64,000 bases of DNA from contig NC_017790.1 in assembly GCF_000252445.1 (NCBI RefSeq), forward strand, positions 2,908,501 to 2,972,500. Direction: 5' to 3'. The notes under the pieces are model-generated. The model was given only the letters and a program-made list of their open reading frames with translations. It had not been told where the DNA came from and did not search any database. How positions within the stretch are numbered: position 1 is the stretch's first letter; every line of letters begins with the position of its first letter. Positions 28,234 through 39,414 of this stretch are shown piece by piece. This stretch comes from Deinococcus gobiensis I-0 (GTDB lineage Bacteria; Deinococcota; Deinococci; Deinococcales; Deinococcaceae). The position numbers and the translations under genes were made by a program.

Positions 28234-29046
28234 TCAGCGCCCCGTCGCCAGATCCAGCATGTGGGCCATGACCTCGGTGAGCGCCTTGACTCGCCCCATT
28301 ACGGTTACCCGGGGGCCAAACCGGCGGGGCGGATACCGCCGCTGATCCCAGTGCGAACTGATGAGGTACCATTTTTTCTGCTCCAGCACGGCAATACCGA
28401 ATTCGAGATTCCGCCCGGATCGGTACAGATACACCGCACCCTCCACGCGCACAACATCCTGGGTATCAATCGTCACAAGAGACCCGCGTGCCAACAGATG
28501 TGGGGGACTGGCTAGGCGATCGTCGGCGATCACGGTGATGATGACTCTGTTGCGTTCGAGGGGTGCTCCAGACAGGACAAGCTGTCCCAGAGGTCTGGTT
28601 CGCTCCGCGATGCGCAGGTAGCCCGTGACCGCAGCATTGAGCTCTTCTGGGGAAATGATCACAAATCCGACCTGACCTGACACGGCGGGATAGACCGACT
28701 CGTTCCCGGCAACGTTGTTTTCCGCTGCGAGGAACTGCTCCTCGAGATCGTCAGGAATCTCAAGGTCGAAGTCATGTTGGATGCCGAGCGCGTGGGCAAC
28801 ATGGTGCGTCTGAAACCGCTCTGTTTCTTCCGTTACCGCCCTGAGCATCGCCGCCAGTTGCTCGTAGTAGTACGGATGGGCACCGGGGGCTCCGGGCGTG
28901 CGGCTCTCCCGGCTGCACTGAAGTCGCCTCTGAAGCCAATTGTTGTCCGTCGAGGTCTCCCACAGAGCATAGGTCGCCTGGCGCAGTCCGAACGCCTGTC
29001 GGGCAAACTCCGCCTGGGAAAGCCCCAGTTCTCGCCGCCATTCCAT
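28234..29046 (-). CDS. Phage-type repressor (HTH plus S24/LexA-like C-terminal domain)
   Basis: From the ATG at 29046 the protein is 270 residues. The first 35 (MEWRRELGLSQAEFARQAFG) form an XRE-type helix-turn-helix. The C-terminal part (about 170-250) resembles the peptidase S24 fold: LLARGSLVTIDTQDVVRVEGA, then LEFGIAVLEQKKWYLIS. The usual catalytic Ser segment is not seen, so self-cleavage is doubtful. It is divergent from the excisionase-like gene, with GTCAAT-type inverted repeats between them, as in a lysogeny switch. A longer start at 29103 is possible. Confidence 0.65.
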   Translation of the reverse strand: MEWRRELGLSQAEFARQAFGLRQATYALWETSTDNNWLQRRLQCSRESRTPGAPGAHPYYYEQLAAMLRAVTEETERFQTHHVAHALGIQHDFDLEIPDDLEEQFLAAENNVAGNESVYPAVSGQVGFVIISPEELNAAVTGYLRIAERTRPLGQLVLSGAPLERNRVIITVIADDRLASPPHLLARGSLVTIDTQDVVRVEGAVYLYRSGRNLEFGIAVLEQKKWYLISSHWDQRRYPPRRFGPRVTVMGRVKALTEVMAHMLDLATGR

Positions 29047-29135
29047 GAGCGTGAGAGCGCATCTGCACCGTTTCCGAGACCTGCCCGAACCGTGAGCAAC
29101 CATTTCGATACTGTAGGACCAAGGAGGGCGCTCTA

Positions 29136-29250
29136 TTGACAGATGTGCATGCCTAAACTCGCCAATTTCCTTCTCCTGACGCGTTTACACGGCTACCTGT
29201 CTCCCCTCTGTCAATGATTTTTCAACTTCTGCTCCGTCAATAATTATTGA
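29136..29250. promoter_or_regulatory. Operator-like inverted repeats between repressor and excisionase
   Basis: TTGACAGA (29136-29143) and TCTGTCAA (29207-29214) form an inverted pair. A perfect 14-bp palindrome, TCAATAATTATTGA, lies at 29237-29250, just before the excisionase gene. All share a GTCAAT/ATTGAC core. This divergent region is A+T-rich and would be the binding region of the repressor. Confidence 0.55.
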
Positions 29251-29263
29251 GGAATCGTGGAGC

Positions 29264-29494
29264 ATGGTCACGCACCATGCCCGCATGCGTGACAGCCCTC
29301 CCCCGACGCAGCCCCCTCGTCCACCTGCCTCTCGCCCCCTCCTGAGCATCATTCAGGTACACCGGCAGTTGGGCATCCCGCGCGCGATGGCCTACGCCGC
29401 GGCGGCGTCCGGTGAGCTGAAAACCATCCAGCACCGCAGCCGGCAGTACACCACCGAACGTTGGGTCGCTGCCTGGCTCAACGGGGACACCTGA
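29264..29494 (+). CDS. Excisionase-like small MerR/HTH protein
   Basis: The 76-residue protein has a proline-rich N-terminus and then an excisionase-type winged helix: SIIQVHRQLGIPRAMAYAAA, followed by SGELKTIQHRSRQYTTERWV. This is the pattern of MerR-like DNA-binding domains in Xis proteins (helix-turn-helix, then a wing ending in a Trp-containing helix). It is divergent from the repressor and has GTGGAG just before its ATG. It probably directs the integrase toward excision. Confidence 0.65.
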   Translation: MVTHHARMRDSPPPTQPPRPPASRPLLSIIQVHRQLGIPRAMAYAAAASGELKTIQHRSRQYTTERWVAAWLNGDT

Positions 29495-30648
29495 CGGCCG
29501 GTTCTCTCAACCCGGAGCGCGGCGTCCTCAGTGGCGCCGCGCTTCTTGCTTTGCACAGGATCCTCAGCGATACGGAGTCCCGCACCGGCCCCCAGCAGCC
29601 CCGTCTCCTCCAACCGGCCGAGCGCCATTACCCTCCGGATGCCCTGCGGATCTCCGGGCGAGACCGGCAGCGCCGATGCCTCCGTAGCCTGCGCAGCCAT
29701 CTGGCGTTTGCACAGGCGGTAGGGCCTCTCCCCCGTCAGTACGTCTACCGGGAAAGGACCGAATCCCCGGCGCAGGGGAACTGCTACCACCCTGAACTGC
29801 TTCTGGCCGTGCGGCACACCTTACGTGCCGCCTTGAAGCGTGGGCGGCGGGGCGGGTACCCGGCGATGGTCGCAGTCGAAACCGGAGGGAGTGTGCTCCC
29901 CCTGCACATCCACGTCGTCTGTGGTGCAGACGTGCCCATGCCCGCGCTCCTGTCGGTCGGGACGTGGGGAGAATTCGAGCTCGAACCCACAACGCGGCGG
30001 CAGCGCACGGTCTCGGACCTCGACGAATACCTCCACAAGACAGGACATGCAGGGGCGAAAGAGTTCAATCCCGCGCTGCCACTCGACGATCCCGAAGAGC
30101 CGCAACCCATCGCGTTCCAGCGCGCGCTCACCGATTACCGCACTGCCCGTGAACTGGCGCAGGGCCTAGGGCTAAGTCGTCTGCCTGCGCGGGTGTTTGG
30201 CCTGTACGTACCCCGCCTGACCGCCGCCCAAACGGCACAGGCCTGCGCCGAGATCGAGGCTCACCGGCATGAGCTCCAGACGGGACAGCCCCCATCTCTA
30301 CGTCGCCTGACCGCCACAGAATGGCAGATGGTCGCACCCCTGTTCAAACACGGCGCAGGTACCGAGGCCGCCCTCACGAAACTCCGTATGGGCCTCAACC
30401 TGATCCTCGCGGCTCAGGCCGGTACGCTTTCGCTGCATCAGGTCTGGAAGGAAGCGCGGCGCCGAGCTACCCGAAGCGGTAAGGCTCACTTCCCCTCCTA
30501 CAGCGCCGTCTGTGTCTACAGACAACGGCACGCCGCGGCACTGGCGGCTGCCGTCGCCCTCGTACATCGACAGCGTACCCCCACCCATAGTCCCCACGAC
30601 CGGCTGCTAGCAGCTTTGACGCCAAGAAAAATTTCTGGAATCTCCTGA
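29461..30648 (+). CDS. Unknown protein with HUH-like motif, possible replication initiator
   Basis: The product is up to 395 residues from TTG 29461; the true start is uncertain because this overlaps the excisionase gene by 34 nt. A central segment reads VLPLHIHVVCG, a hydrophobic strand with His-x-His as in HUH endonucleases. About 55 residues later DEYLHKTG could supply the Tyr-xx-Lys motif. The C-terminal part is helical and basic. The position right after the excisionase gene suits a replication or transfer initiator of an integrative element. The assignment rests on short motifs only. Confidence 0.4.
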   Translation: MGRCLAQRGHLTAGSLNPERGVLSGAALLALHRILSDTESRTGPQQPRLLQPAERHYPPDALRISGRDRQRRCLRSLRSHLAFAQAVGPLPRQYVYRERTESPAQGNCYHPELLLAVRHTLRAALKRGRRGGYPAMVAVETGGSVLPLHIHVVCGADVPMPALLSVGTWGEFELEPTTRRQRTVSDLDEYLHKTGHAGAKEFNPALPLDDPEEPQPIAFQRALTDYRTARELAQGLGLSRLPARVFGLYVPRLTAAQTAQACAEIEAHRHELQTGQPPSLRRLTATEWQMVAPLFKHGAGTEAALTKLRMGLNLILAAQAGTLSLHQVWKEARRRATRSGKAHFPSYSAVCVYRQRHAAALAAAVALVHRQRTPTHSPHDRLLAALTPRKISGIS

Positions 30649-30819
30649 TCCTCGCTTTACTGCTTGTGAAACGGCCAATCTCTCTATGCCAGACCAACCA
30701 TGCCTACGGGTTCGCTGTGCATACCGGCGAAGGGCCGCGGCCTACCTGGCAGGGGCCCGGGCCTAGGCATCCGGGAATGGTAGAGGCTTGCTCCTCACTC
30801 CCCACAGTGCGTTGCGCAA

Positions 30820-31740
30820 GTGCCTGAATCTTCACCTGCAGAACATCATGGGCAGAACACAGTGTCCGATCGGCGACCGACGGTCGGACCAGTTCTCACG
30901 CAAACCTCGGACTTTCACGTACAACGAGGTGTGCCGATCAGCTGCTTCTTACCCCCCGATATCGATGCCCGCCTCACAACGGAATCGGCCAACCCGATCG
31001 AAGCCATGTTCCGGATGGTCGGCACCGCGGGAGCGATCATGCGCCCCAGGCTCGTCGAAAAGTTCGGTGAGAAGATGTTGGATGGCTTACTGGCGCTGAA
31101 GCTCGCACGGGTCAGTCACGCCTCGGGCTGGGACATCGTGGTGCTCTCGGACCTGGGGCGTCAGACCTACCTACGACGCCTCAACCACAGGGCAGACTAC
31201 CTCCAGCGGCCGGAATCCGTTGCTGACCGGGCCTTTCAGGTCGAAGCACTCTGGCACCTTCGTCATCGGTACAAAGTCGTCGGCCGTCAGGTCAAAGCGT
31301 CGCCGGGACTGCCACGGGGCAGAAATTCTCAACCGCAAACCGCAAGGCCAGGGACGGATCAGGTTCTGGCTTACCACGTTGTCAAGGTCCTCCAACCGAC
31401 TAGCGGGGAGACCGTTTCCCGCGCGGCGGACGGGGAAGTGAACCAAGCAATGTTGGAGCGTGCGCCCTTGCTCTACTGCCCGGGTGCCAACGGCGCGGTG
31501 GGGATGGACTACATCCGCACACTGATGCGGCGGCACAAAGGGGACGTCGTGCGCTGGGGGCATCCGGTGATCGTCGCGGTGCCTGAGCTCACGCCAGAGT
31601 TACAACTGGGCCTCGAGGCCCTTCAACATCGGCAGCGCGACGGCTACCGCGGCACACCGAGAGCTCCCCGCCTCGGGTCCGCAGACGCGCCCCTGGTCAT
31701 CGAGGTACCGGTGATCAGCGCTCCCAACGCGCCTGCGTGA
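30820..31740 (+). CDS. Unknown, winged-helix-containing protein (replication-relaxation-like)
   Basis: The 306-residue protein has a winged-helix-like segment at about 75-125 (RLVEKFGEKMLDGLLALKLA, then DIVVLSDLGRQTYLRRL). The arrangement, a wHTH with LSDLGR followed by a variable nuclease-like half, recalls plasmid replication-relaxation proteins, but I cannot confirm it. The start ATG at 30820 is not backed by a clear ribosome-binding site. Its 3' end overlaps the convergent gene by 26 bp. Confidence 0.45.
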   Translation: MPESSPAEHHGQNTVSDRRPTVGPVLTQTSDFHVQRGVPISCFLPPDIDARLTTESANPIEAMFRMVGTAGAIMRPRLVEKFGEKMLDGLLALKLARVSHASGWDIVVLSDLGRQTYLRRLNHRADYLQRPESVADRAFQVEALWHLRHRYKVVGRQVKASPGLPRGRNSQPQTARPGTDQVLAYHVVKVLQPTSGETVSRAADGEVNQAMLERAPLLYCPGANGAVGMDYIRTLMRRHKGDVVRWGHPVIVAVPELTPELQLGLEALQHRQRDGYRGTPRAPRLGSADAPLVIEVPVISAPNAPA

Positions 31741-32422
31741 CGCGGCCTGCGTGGGCATACGTACGGTAACGGTCGGCGGGCGACGTGAGGTCAAGCCACC
31801 ATGCCTCTACCCAACCGAGGCGTGGCAGGTCGTCAGCGAGCCGCGCCGCCTGCTCGACAAACCACGCGGCGCGGGAGCGGTGGCTCGTGCCGAGGATGTA
31901 TCCGTAAGGCTCGCCCGGTTGGGTGGAGACGGCACCGCAAAGTTTGTCGAGCAGCCGCGCACGCGGATACCCGACATCGATTTCCGCGCGCGCGAGAATC
32001 TGATGCGTCGGTCGGCCAACAAGAAGGAGGTCGGCGATCGAGTCCCGACCGGCCCCGACCCGGGGCGCCGGCACCCACACGTGGGCGTCCGATTGCGCGC
32101 GTCGGTGAGCGAGCTCGGTCACTGCGATCTCGTGCCCGATGCGGCGTGCGGATGTCCGGCGCAGGTCAACCTGCGCCGAGTCGAACGACATGCAGACGAC
32201 TGGGGCGGTGGTCCCCGCCCCGGTCAAGGTCAGGTCAAGTGTCACGCGCGGGAGGTGCAGGCGCTCGGCGGCCGGACCCAGACCGAGACGATCGAGTTGA
32301 GCGGTGGTGGCTACGCCCCTCTCTCCAAGGAGGCGGCGCAACTCCGTCTCGGGATTTCTTCCATAGCGCATGAGGGCAGCTTGCAGCGCACCACCTGACA
32401 GATCTCCTGGTGCGCCGGACAT
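31715..32422 (-). CDS. Unknown protein, convergent with 30820-31740
   Basis: The 235-residue protein begins MSGAPGDLSGGALQAALMRY. An N-terminal helical part reads ELRRLLGERGVATTAQLDRL, which could be a winged helix. The C-terminal half has Trp-rich strands and an Asp/Arg-rich centre (GRDSIADLLLVG). I do not recognise a family; it may be a partner or a diverged version of the neighbouring wHTH protein. The start follows the hairpin at 32451-32475. Confidence 0.4.
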   Translation of the reverse strand: MSGAPGDLSGGALQAALMRYGRNPETELRRLLGERGVATTAQLDRLGLGPAAERLHLPRVTLDLTLTGAGTTAPVVCMSFDSAQVDLRRTSARRIGHEIAVTELAHRRAQSDAHVWVPAPRVGAGRDSIADLLLVGRPTHQILARAEIDVGYPRARLLDKLCGAVSTQPGEPYGYILGTSHRSRAAWFVEQAARLADDLPRLGWVEAWWLDLTSPADRYRTYAHAGRVTQARWER

Positions 32423-32450
32423 GGGGGCATCCTATCTACACACGTTGAGT

Positions 32451-32475
32451 TAGGGTAAAAGGGAGATTTACCCTA
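32451..32475. other. Perfect 9-bp inverted repeat between the unknown gene and tnpB
   Basis: TAGGGTAAA (32451-32459) and TTTACCCTA (32467-32475) flank a 7-nt loop. It lies 25 bp past the stop of the TnpB-like gene, where TnpB guide RNAs usually sit, and 28 bp before the start of the gene at 32422. It may be a terminator, an operator or part of a guide RNA. Confidence 0.45.
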
Positions 32476-32500
32476 TCCGATCGGCAAATTTGAGATGGAT

Positions 32501-33817
32501 TCACACCAAGCGAATCATGCGCGCGCCGGCTTCGTCAGCGTCCATCGCACCGTGCGTGGGGCACTCGACGATGTCGTAAGGAGCCGGGCGTACGCACAGC
32601 AGACCACAGTGGGGACAGGTGGTGCTGGTGCCGGCGGGGTTCACCCGGCGCACCTGCGTGCCGGTCACTGGGGCGAGCAGTTCGACCCACGTCCCCCAGA
32701 CGGCGGCGCCGCTGAGGTGCATGGCGCCGGGCGCCCAGGGGACCCGGCCGTGGTCACGCATGCCCTGGTAGGACAGAGCCTCAATGTTCGCGCGGCGGTA
32801 GGAGAGGGTTCGGACCAACGCGGCTTCAAGCTCCGGTCGGGCAGCCTCCAGGATCATTCGCCGGGCCTGGGCATCCACGAGAAGGGCCGCTGCGCTGCGG
32901 GGGTCGGTAGAGGGCAAAGACCGGACCTGCGCGCGGCGGGGAACATGCCAGACCTGCGACCGGTCGGCCAGGGTCACGAGGTTGCGCAGCCCCACGTCCG
33001 CGCCGATCGTGTCGTCGATGCTCGCGGCCGGCAGGTGCCGGTCGGGTACGCGGATGCTCCACCGCAAGGCGGGCACGACCTCCCCGCTGGACTCGGTCAC
33101 TTCGGTCAGCCACACGTGGTCGGCACGGTGAGGGCGCTCCCGGTCACGGGTCAAGGTCGGCGTACGGTCACGCTGGAGCGCCAGCAGTTCGGCGTGCGGG
33201 TACAACTCGAGCAGCGCGTCGGGGCAACCGGACCGCACACGTTCGTGGACGGCGGCGGTGCGTGCGTGGACTGCGCGCGCGCGGTCGTCAGCCTCGATCA
33301 TCAACGCGGTGCTGAGGTCGGCCGGCAGTGCCCACAGGTCAGTAACGATGGGCGTCGGCAGTCCGGCGAGGAGTACGTGATGCAGGTCCAGGGGCTGCAC
33401 GGCCGCGTCGAGGGGAACATCGTCGAGGCGCAGCAGCGGAAACATGTACCGGGCGGACTCGCCGGAACGGTGACGTTTCAGTCTGTTCGTATTGGCGGCG
33501 ACGATACCGAGGGCGACCGACTGCGGGACGTGCTGCCAGCGTGCGGGGCGCTCGGCGAACGTCAGTCCCCGAAGTTCGGCTAAGGCGTCATTTGGCATCT
33601 GCATCTTCTGAAAGTCATCGACATCGGGCAGCGCCGCGCCTGCGTCCACGCGCCGCAGCGCTTCGGGAAGGCCCAGCGGAATGCCGGCGCCGCGCAGCCG
33701 GAGGTACCGCCGGAGCCAGATGTGCAGGCTGCGGGCCTCGGTGATCAGACGCGTGAGGTGCGCTGCCTGGTCGGTGGTAGGACGAAGGGGAGTCGGACTG
33801 GGAATGAGTTTGCCCAT
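32501..33817 (-). CDS. tnpB: TnpB-like RNA-guided-type RuvC nuclease without TnpA
   Basis: The 438-residue protein has a split RuvC domain with all three acidic residues: Asp 274 (IGADVGLRNLV), Glu 346 (NIEALSYQGM) and Asp 426 (GAMDADEAGARM). A zinc ribbon is inserted (Cys 401, 404 and 419, in STTCPHCG...VECPTHG). This is the layout of TnpB from IS200/IS605-type elements and of small Cas12 relatives. No TnpA gene or left-end palindrome is seen next to it, so it is either a remnant or a domesticated copy. With intact active-site residues it could be an active nuclease guided by an RNA from its 3' side. Confidence 0.8.
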   Translation of the reverse strand: MGKLIPSPTPLRPTTDQAAHLTRLITEARSLHIWLRRYLRLRGAGIPLGLPEALRRVDAGAALPDVDDFQKMQMPNDALAELRGLTFAERPARWQHVPQSVALGIVAANTNRLKRHRSGESARYMFPLLRLDDVPLDAAVQPLDLHHVLLAGLPTPIVTDLWALPADLSTALMIEADDRARAVHARTAAVHERVRSGCPDALLELYPHAELLALQRDRTPTLTRDRERPHRADHVWLTEVTESSGEVVPALRWSIRVPDRHLPAASIDDTIGADVGLRNLVTLADRSQVWHVPRRAQVRSLPSTDPRSAAALLVDAQARRMILEAARPELEAALVRTLSYRRANIEALSYQGMRDHGRVPWAPGAMHLSGAAVWGTWVELLAPVTGTQVRRVNPAGTSTTCPHCGLLCVRPAPYDIVECPTHGAMDADEAGARMIRLV

Positions 33818-34214
33818 GGCCCTGTACCCCGTCCGCCCGGAGGGCGGGCGCTCACGTCTCTCTCAGGCGGTGCGGTCCGGTGAACGTGAGATGGTCACGT
33901 CGACAGACCACGTCCCCTCTAAACGGACTGCCGTGCGGACCGTCGAAACTGCTGCGGGCCTCTACAGCGCCACACCTCCCCTCCCTCTCCCCATAACTTC
34001 ACGGGTCGCGCCATGCACAGCCCAGACCGTCGAGAGAGACACTTGTCGACCCCCGACGACACGGGCGAAGTCGCTCGCTGCGCTCCCGACGTGGCACTGC
34101 CCGCGTCACTTCTCTGCCTCGCCGAACTCACGGCACAAACCTTCACCTGCCGACACATGCGCGGCCAGACCTGCCTCCTGCCCTCTTGGGACGGAGCCTC
34201 TCTTTATTCCAAGG
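33818..34214. other. Intergenic, no gene seen; one short hairpin
   Basis: Nothing convincing is coded in these 397 bp. A 6-bp stem CCGCCC / GGGCGG (33833-33838, 33842-33847) lies just upstream of the TnpB-like start and could belong to its promoter region. Confidence 0.4.
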
Positions 34215-34790
34215 TCACTGAACCTCCGGGGTCAGCAGCACCGTCCGGGCCGCCAGCTCCTCTTCTTGATCGCCAGTCGTGATGATGCTGCGGGCAACCA
34301 GCGTGCCCTCACACCAGCCGATGATCAGCAGGGGGTGATGCAGACTGAGCAGCCCCTCACGCTGGGCGAGCTCTGCCCAGGCGGCTTGCTGGCGCCTGGG
34401 CGCGAACGCGTCTCCCGGAACAGTCAACCATTGCCCAGTCCAGTCGATACTGGCGTCCACCTGTCGCAGGGCGTCCGTCACGCCCAGGGCGTAGTCGGCA
34501 TTGACAGCGAACAAGGGGGTCTGACCGTCGTACCCTCCCGCAGTGATGTGGGTCACGCTCAGGTGGGCGGCCATCCGGCGACCGAACATCATGCCCGTCC
34601 GGACGCTGTCCATTTCGAGGACGTCGCGCAGGATCAGGACCGCTCCCGAATTGACAGTCACGTCTGAGACTGGGAGAGGGACATCGTTTCCGGAAGGGAA
34701 CCGTCGCCCCAGGAGGGGGAGATAACGTTGGTGGGCGCGGGCAAGCACAAACTGGAGAAGGGGGGAAGAGGAAGATGCAGGAGTGGACAT
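34215..34790 (-). CDS. Unknown island protein
   Basis: The 191-residue protein begins MSTPASSSSPLLQFVLARAH. It has an even mix of strands and helices, a GGYDGQTPLF stretch and a C-terminal LLIIGWCEGTLVARSII strand pair. No signal peptide or membrane helix is present. I do not recognise a family. Codon use (GC-rich third positions) is consistent with a real gene. It is separated by about 260 bp from the divergent hsdM gene. Confidence 0.45.
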   Translation of the reverse strand: MSTPASSSSPLLQFVLARAHQRYLPLLGRRFPSGNDVPLPVSDVTVNSGAVLILRDVLEMDSVRTGMMFGRRMAAHLSVTHITAGGYDGQTPLFAVNADYALGVTDALRQVDASIDWTGQWLTVPGDAFAPRRQQAAWAELAQREGLLSLHHPLLIIGWCEGTLVARSIITTGDQEEELAARTVLLTPEVQ

Positions 34791-35048
34791 GTTGACCTCG
34801 GAGGATGGGCAGGCAGAAGCCTGAAGGGCAATCTGCCTTCGGCAAAGCGGCGTGATCTCTCCAGGAGAGACCCGGGCCCCTCGGCGGGTCGCAGACCCGC
34901 GACCTCACGTCCGTAGCGTTACCTGCTTAGACGGTACCCTCGGTGCCATCTACCCCGTCTCTCCGAACAGGGGCACCTGTCAGGAAGCGGCGTACCGCCT
35001 CTCCTCCGGCTCAGGAACAGGGCAAGTTCTCCGCAGCCATGCGCCAAA
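34791..35048. other. Divergent intergenic region before hsdM, hairpins
   Basis: The 258 bp hold TCTCTCC-A-GGAGAGA (34856-34870) and GCGGGTC / GACCCGC (about 34884-34900). One or both may be a control site for the restriction operon. No -35/-10 pair is clear. Confidence 0.35.
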
Positions 35049-37186
<2,138 letters not shown>

Positions 37187-37190
<4 letters not shown>

Positions 37191-37621
37191 GCGTCCCCGA
37201 CCTTTCGCCCAGTGCCCTGCGGGCCGTGGCGGCCTACCTGCCGCTGATGACGGCCCCCGGCTTCCGGTTCACCGACGGCACGCCGCCTTTCGAGCAAACC
37301 TCGCCCGGCCATTTCGAGATGCACGGCTATACCTACGATCCCCAGGTGGGCTGCCTGCTCGACACCCTGCTCACCCTGAACTGGGTTCACTCCTTCGACT
37401 GGCCAGAGTGGATGCAAACCCCCGAAGCCCAGTCCCTAAAAGACGACCCACAGGTACTTGCACAGGCCACGCCCGAACAGCTCGCCCGGCTCATGACCAT
37501 CTTCGCCCGGCAGGAACGCTTCAGCGACGGGGCCATGCTGGGCTTCTGGGACAGTGGCCTGCTGCTGGGCATCCTGCGGCGTGCGAGCGAACTGGCACAA
37601 GAACAAAGGAAGGATTTCTGA
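37187..37621 (+). CDS. DUF6508-like small protein within the hsd operon
   Basis: The 144-residue protein starts at the GTG that overlaps the hsdM stop (GTGA). The pattern [20 protein letters not shown], then DWPEW, then [19 protein letters not shown] fits what I recall of DUF6508 proteins, which often sit near restriction genes. It is mainly helical with no signal peptide. The function is unknown, possibly accessory to the nuclease gene that follows with a 1-nt overlap. Confidence 0.6.
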
Positions 37622-39414
37622 TGGCCGCCCCCCTCTACACCGTCACCCCACAGCCCATCGAGACCATCCTGACGTGGATCAAGTCCGGCGAGATCGCCAT
37701 TCCCGAGATCCAGCGGCCCTTCGTATGGGAGGGCAGCCAGGTCCGTAACCTGCTCGACTCGCTCTACCGGGGCTACCCGGTAGGCTACCTGATCGCCTGG
37801 AAAAACCCGGATGTGCGGCTCAAAGACGGCAGAACGTCCGAGGGCAAGCGCATCCTGATCGACGGGCAGCAGCGCGTCACGGCGCTCATGGCCTCGCTCC
37901 TGGCGCACGAGGTCATCAACAAGGACTACAAGCAAGCCCGCATCCGCATCGCCTTCCACCCTGTTTTGGAGAAGTTCGAGGTGAGCAACTCGGCCATCCA
38001 GAAAGACCCGGCGTGGATTCAGGATGTAGCCGCCGTGTTCGAGGCGGGGGCCAGAACCTCCAAACTACGCCGCGACTACCTGAGTGCCAACGCCGACGTG
38101 GACGGCGACACGGTGGAAGACAACCTGGAGAAGCTCAAGGCCATCACGACCAACCAGGTGGGCATCATCGACCTCGCAAGCACGCTGGACATCGAGACGG
38201 TTACGGAGATCTTCATCCGCGTGAACTCTGCGGGCGTGTCTCTCTCGCAGGCAGACTTCGTAATGTCGAAGATCGCCGCGAACGAGACCTACGGCGGCAA
38301 CACGCTGCGCAAGGCCATCGACTACTTCTGTCACCTCGCGCAGCACCCCGGCTTCCTGAGCACCATCGCCAAAGACGAGGCCTTCACGGGGTCGGAGTTC
38401 TACCCGAAGCTCAAGTGGATGGGCGGCACCGCCGACGACATCTACGAACCAAGTTATGTGGACATGCTGCGCGTCGCCTTCACGAGCGAGTTCGGGCGCG
38501 GGCGGCTGCAAGACCTCGTGGCGCTGCTGTCGGGGCGCAACTTCGAAACGAAGCAGTACGAGGACAGCATCGCCGAGCAGTCCTTCGCCAGCCTGCGCCG
38601 GGGCATCCACAACTTCATCAACCAGACTCACTTCGAGCGCTTCACCATGATCATCCGCTCGGCGGGCTTCATCAGCGCCGACCTGATCAGCAGCCAGAAC
38701 GCCATCAACTTCGCGTACATCCTGTACCTGCATGGGCGTGGCAAGGGCCTGGCCCCAGACGCCCTGGAACGCGCCGTGCGCCGTTGGTATGCCCTGAGCA
38801 TCCTGACGGGGCGGTACTCGGGCAGCCCCGAGAGCAACTTCGACCGCGACATCCGGCAGGTCATGGAACGCGGCCTGAGCGCCTACGTGGACGAGATCGC
38901 CGCCGCCACCCTGACCGACAGCTTCTGGAGCACCCTGTTGCCGCAGCAGATGGACACCTCCAGCGCCAACAGCCCGTACTTCCTGGCGTTCCAGGCCGCA
39001 CAGGTCAAGGCGAACGACCGGGGCTTCCTGTCGCACGCGATCACTGTGCCTGACCTGCTCCTGAACCGCACCGACGTTCACCACACGTACCCTGCCGACT
39101 TCCTGAAGAAGCGTGGGCTGAGCCGAGGGCGGTACAACCAGATCGCCAACTTCGTCCTCGCGCAGAGCGAAATCAACATCGCCATCGGCAACAAAGACCC
39201 GCAGGTGTACTTCGGGCAATTGCGCGAACAGGTCAGTGGCAGCTCCCTGATCTACGGTGGCATCACCGACCGCGCCGAGCTGGAGGCCAACCTCGCGGCC
39301 CACTGCATTCCCGCCTCCATGCTGGACGATCCCACACTGCACTACGACGCCTTTCTGGAGCAGCGCCGCCGCCTGATGGCCCGTAAACTCCAGACGTGGT
39401 TCGGGGGCCTGTGA
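37621..39414 (+). CDS. GmrSD-type (DUF262/DUF1524) nuclease in the hsd operon
   Basis: The 597-residue protein has an N-terminal DUF262 (ParB/Srx-like) domain: [20 protein letters not shown] (about 24-43) and DGQQRVTAL (about 82-90). A long helical middle follows. The C-terminal HNH-type DUF1524 domain has DVHHTYP (His 487-488) and [20 protein letters not shown]. In GmrSD these parts cut modified (glucosylated hydroxymethylcytosine) DNA. Its ATG overlaps the DUF6508-like stop (TGATG) and its stop overlaps hsdS, so expression is coupled to the Type I genes. It would add a modified-DNA or accessory defence activity. Confidence 0.85.
   Translation: MAAPLYTVTPQPIETILTWIKSGEIAIPEIQRPFVWEGSQVRNLLDSLYRGYPVGYLIAWKNPDVRLKDGRTSEGKRILIDGQQRVTALMASLLAHEVINKDYKQARIRIAFHPVLEKFEVSNSAIQKDPAWIQDVAAVFEAGARTSKLRRDYLSANADVDGDTVEDNLEKLKAITTNQVGIIDLASTLDIETVTEIFIRVNSAGVSLSQADFVMSKIAANETYGGNTLRKAIDYFCHLAQHPGFLSTIAKDEAFTGSEFYPKLKWMGGTADDIYEPSYVDMLRVAFTSEFGRGRLQDLVALLSGRNFETKQYEDSIAEQSFASLRRGIHNFINQTHFERFTMIIRSAGFISADLISSQNAINFAYILYLHGRGKGLAPDALERAVRRWYALSILTGRYSGSPESNFDRDIRQVMERGLSAYVDEIAAATLTDSFWSTLLPQQMDTSSANSPYFLAFQAAQVKANDRGFLSHAITVPDLLLNRTDVHHTYPADFLKKRGLSRGRYNQIANFVLAQSEINIAIGNKDPQVYFGQLREQVSGSSLIYGGITDRAELEANLAAHCIPASMLDDPTLHYDAFLEQRRRLMARKLQTWFGGL

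Noticed and set aside
34880..34950. tRNA-like pattern on the minus strand (loop CTACGGA)
   Set aside because: The acceptor strands do not pair and the T-arm is better explained as a GCGGGTC/GACCCGC hairpin.
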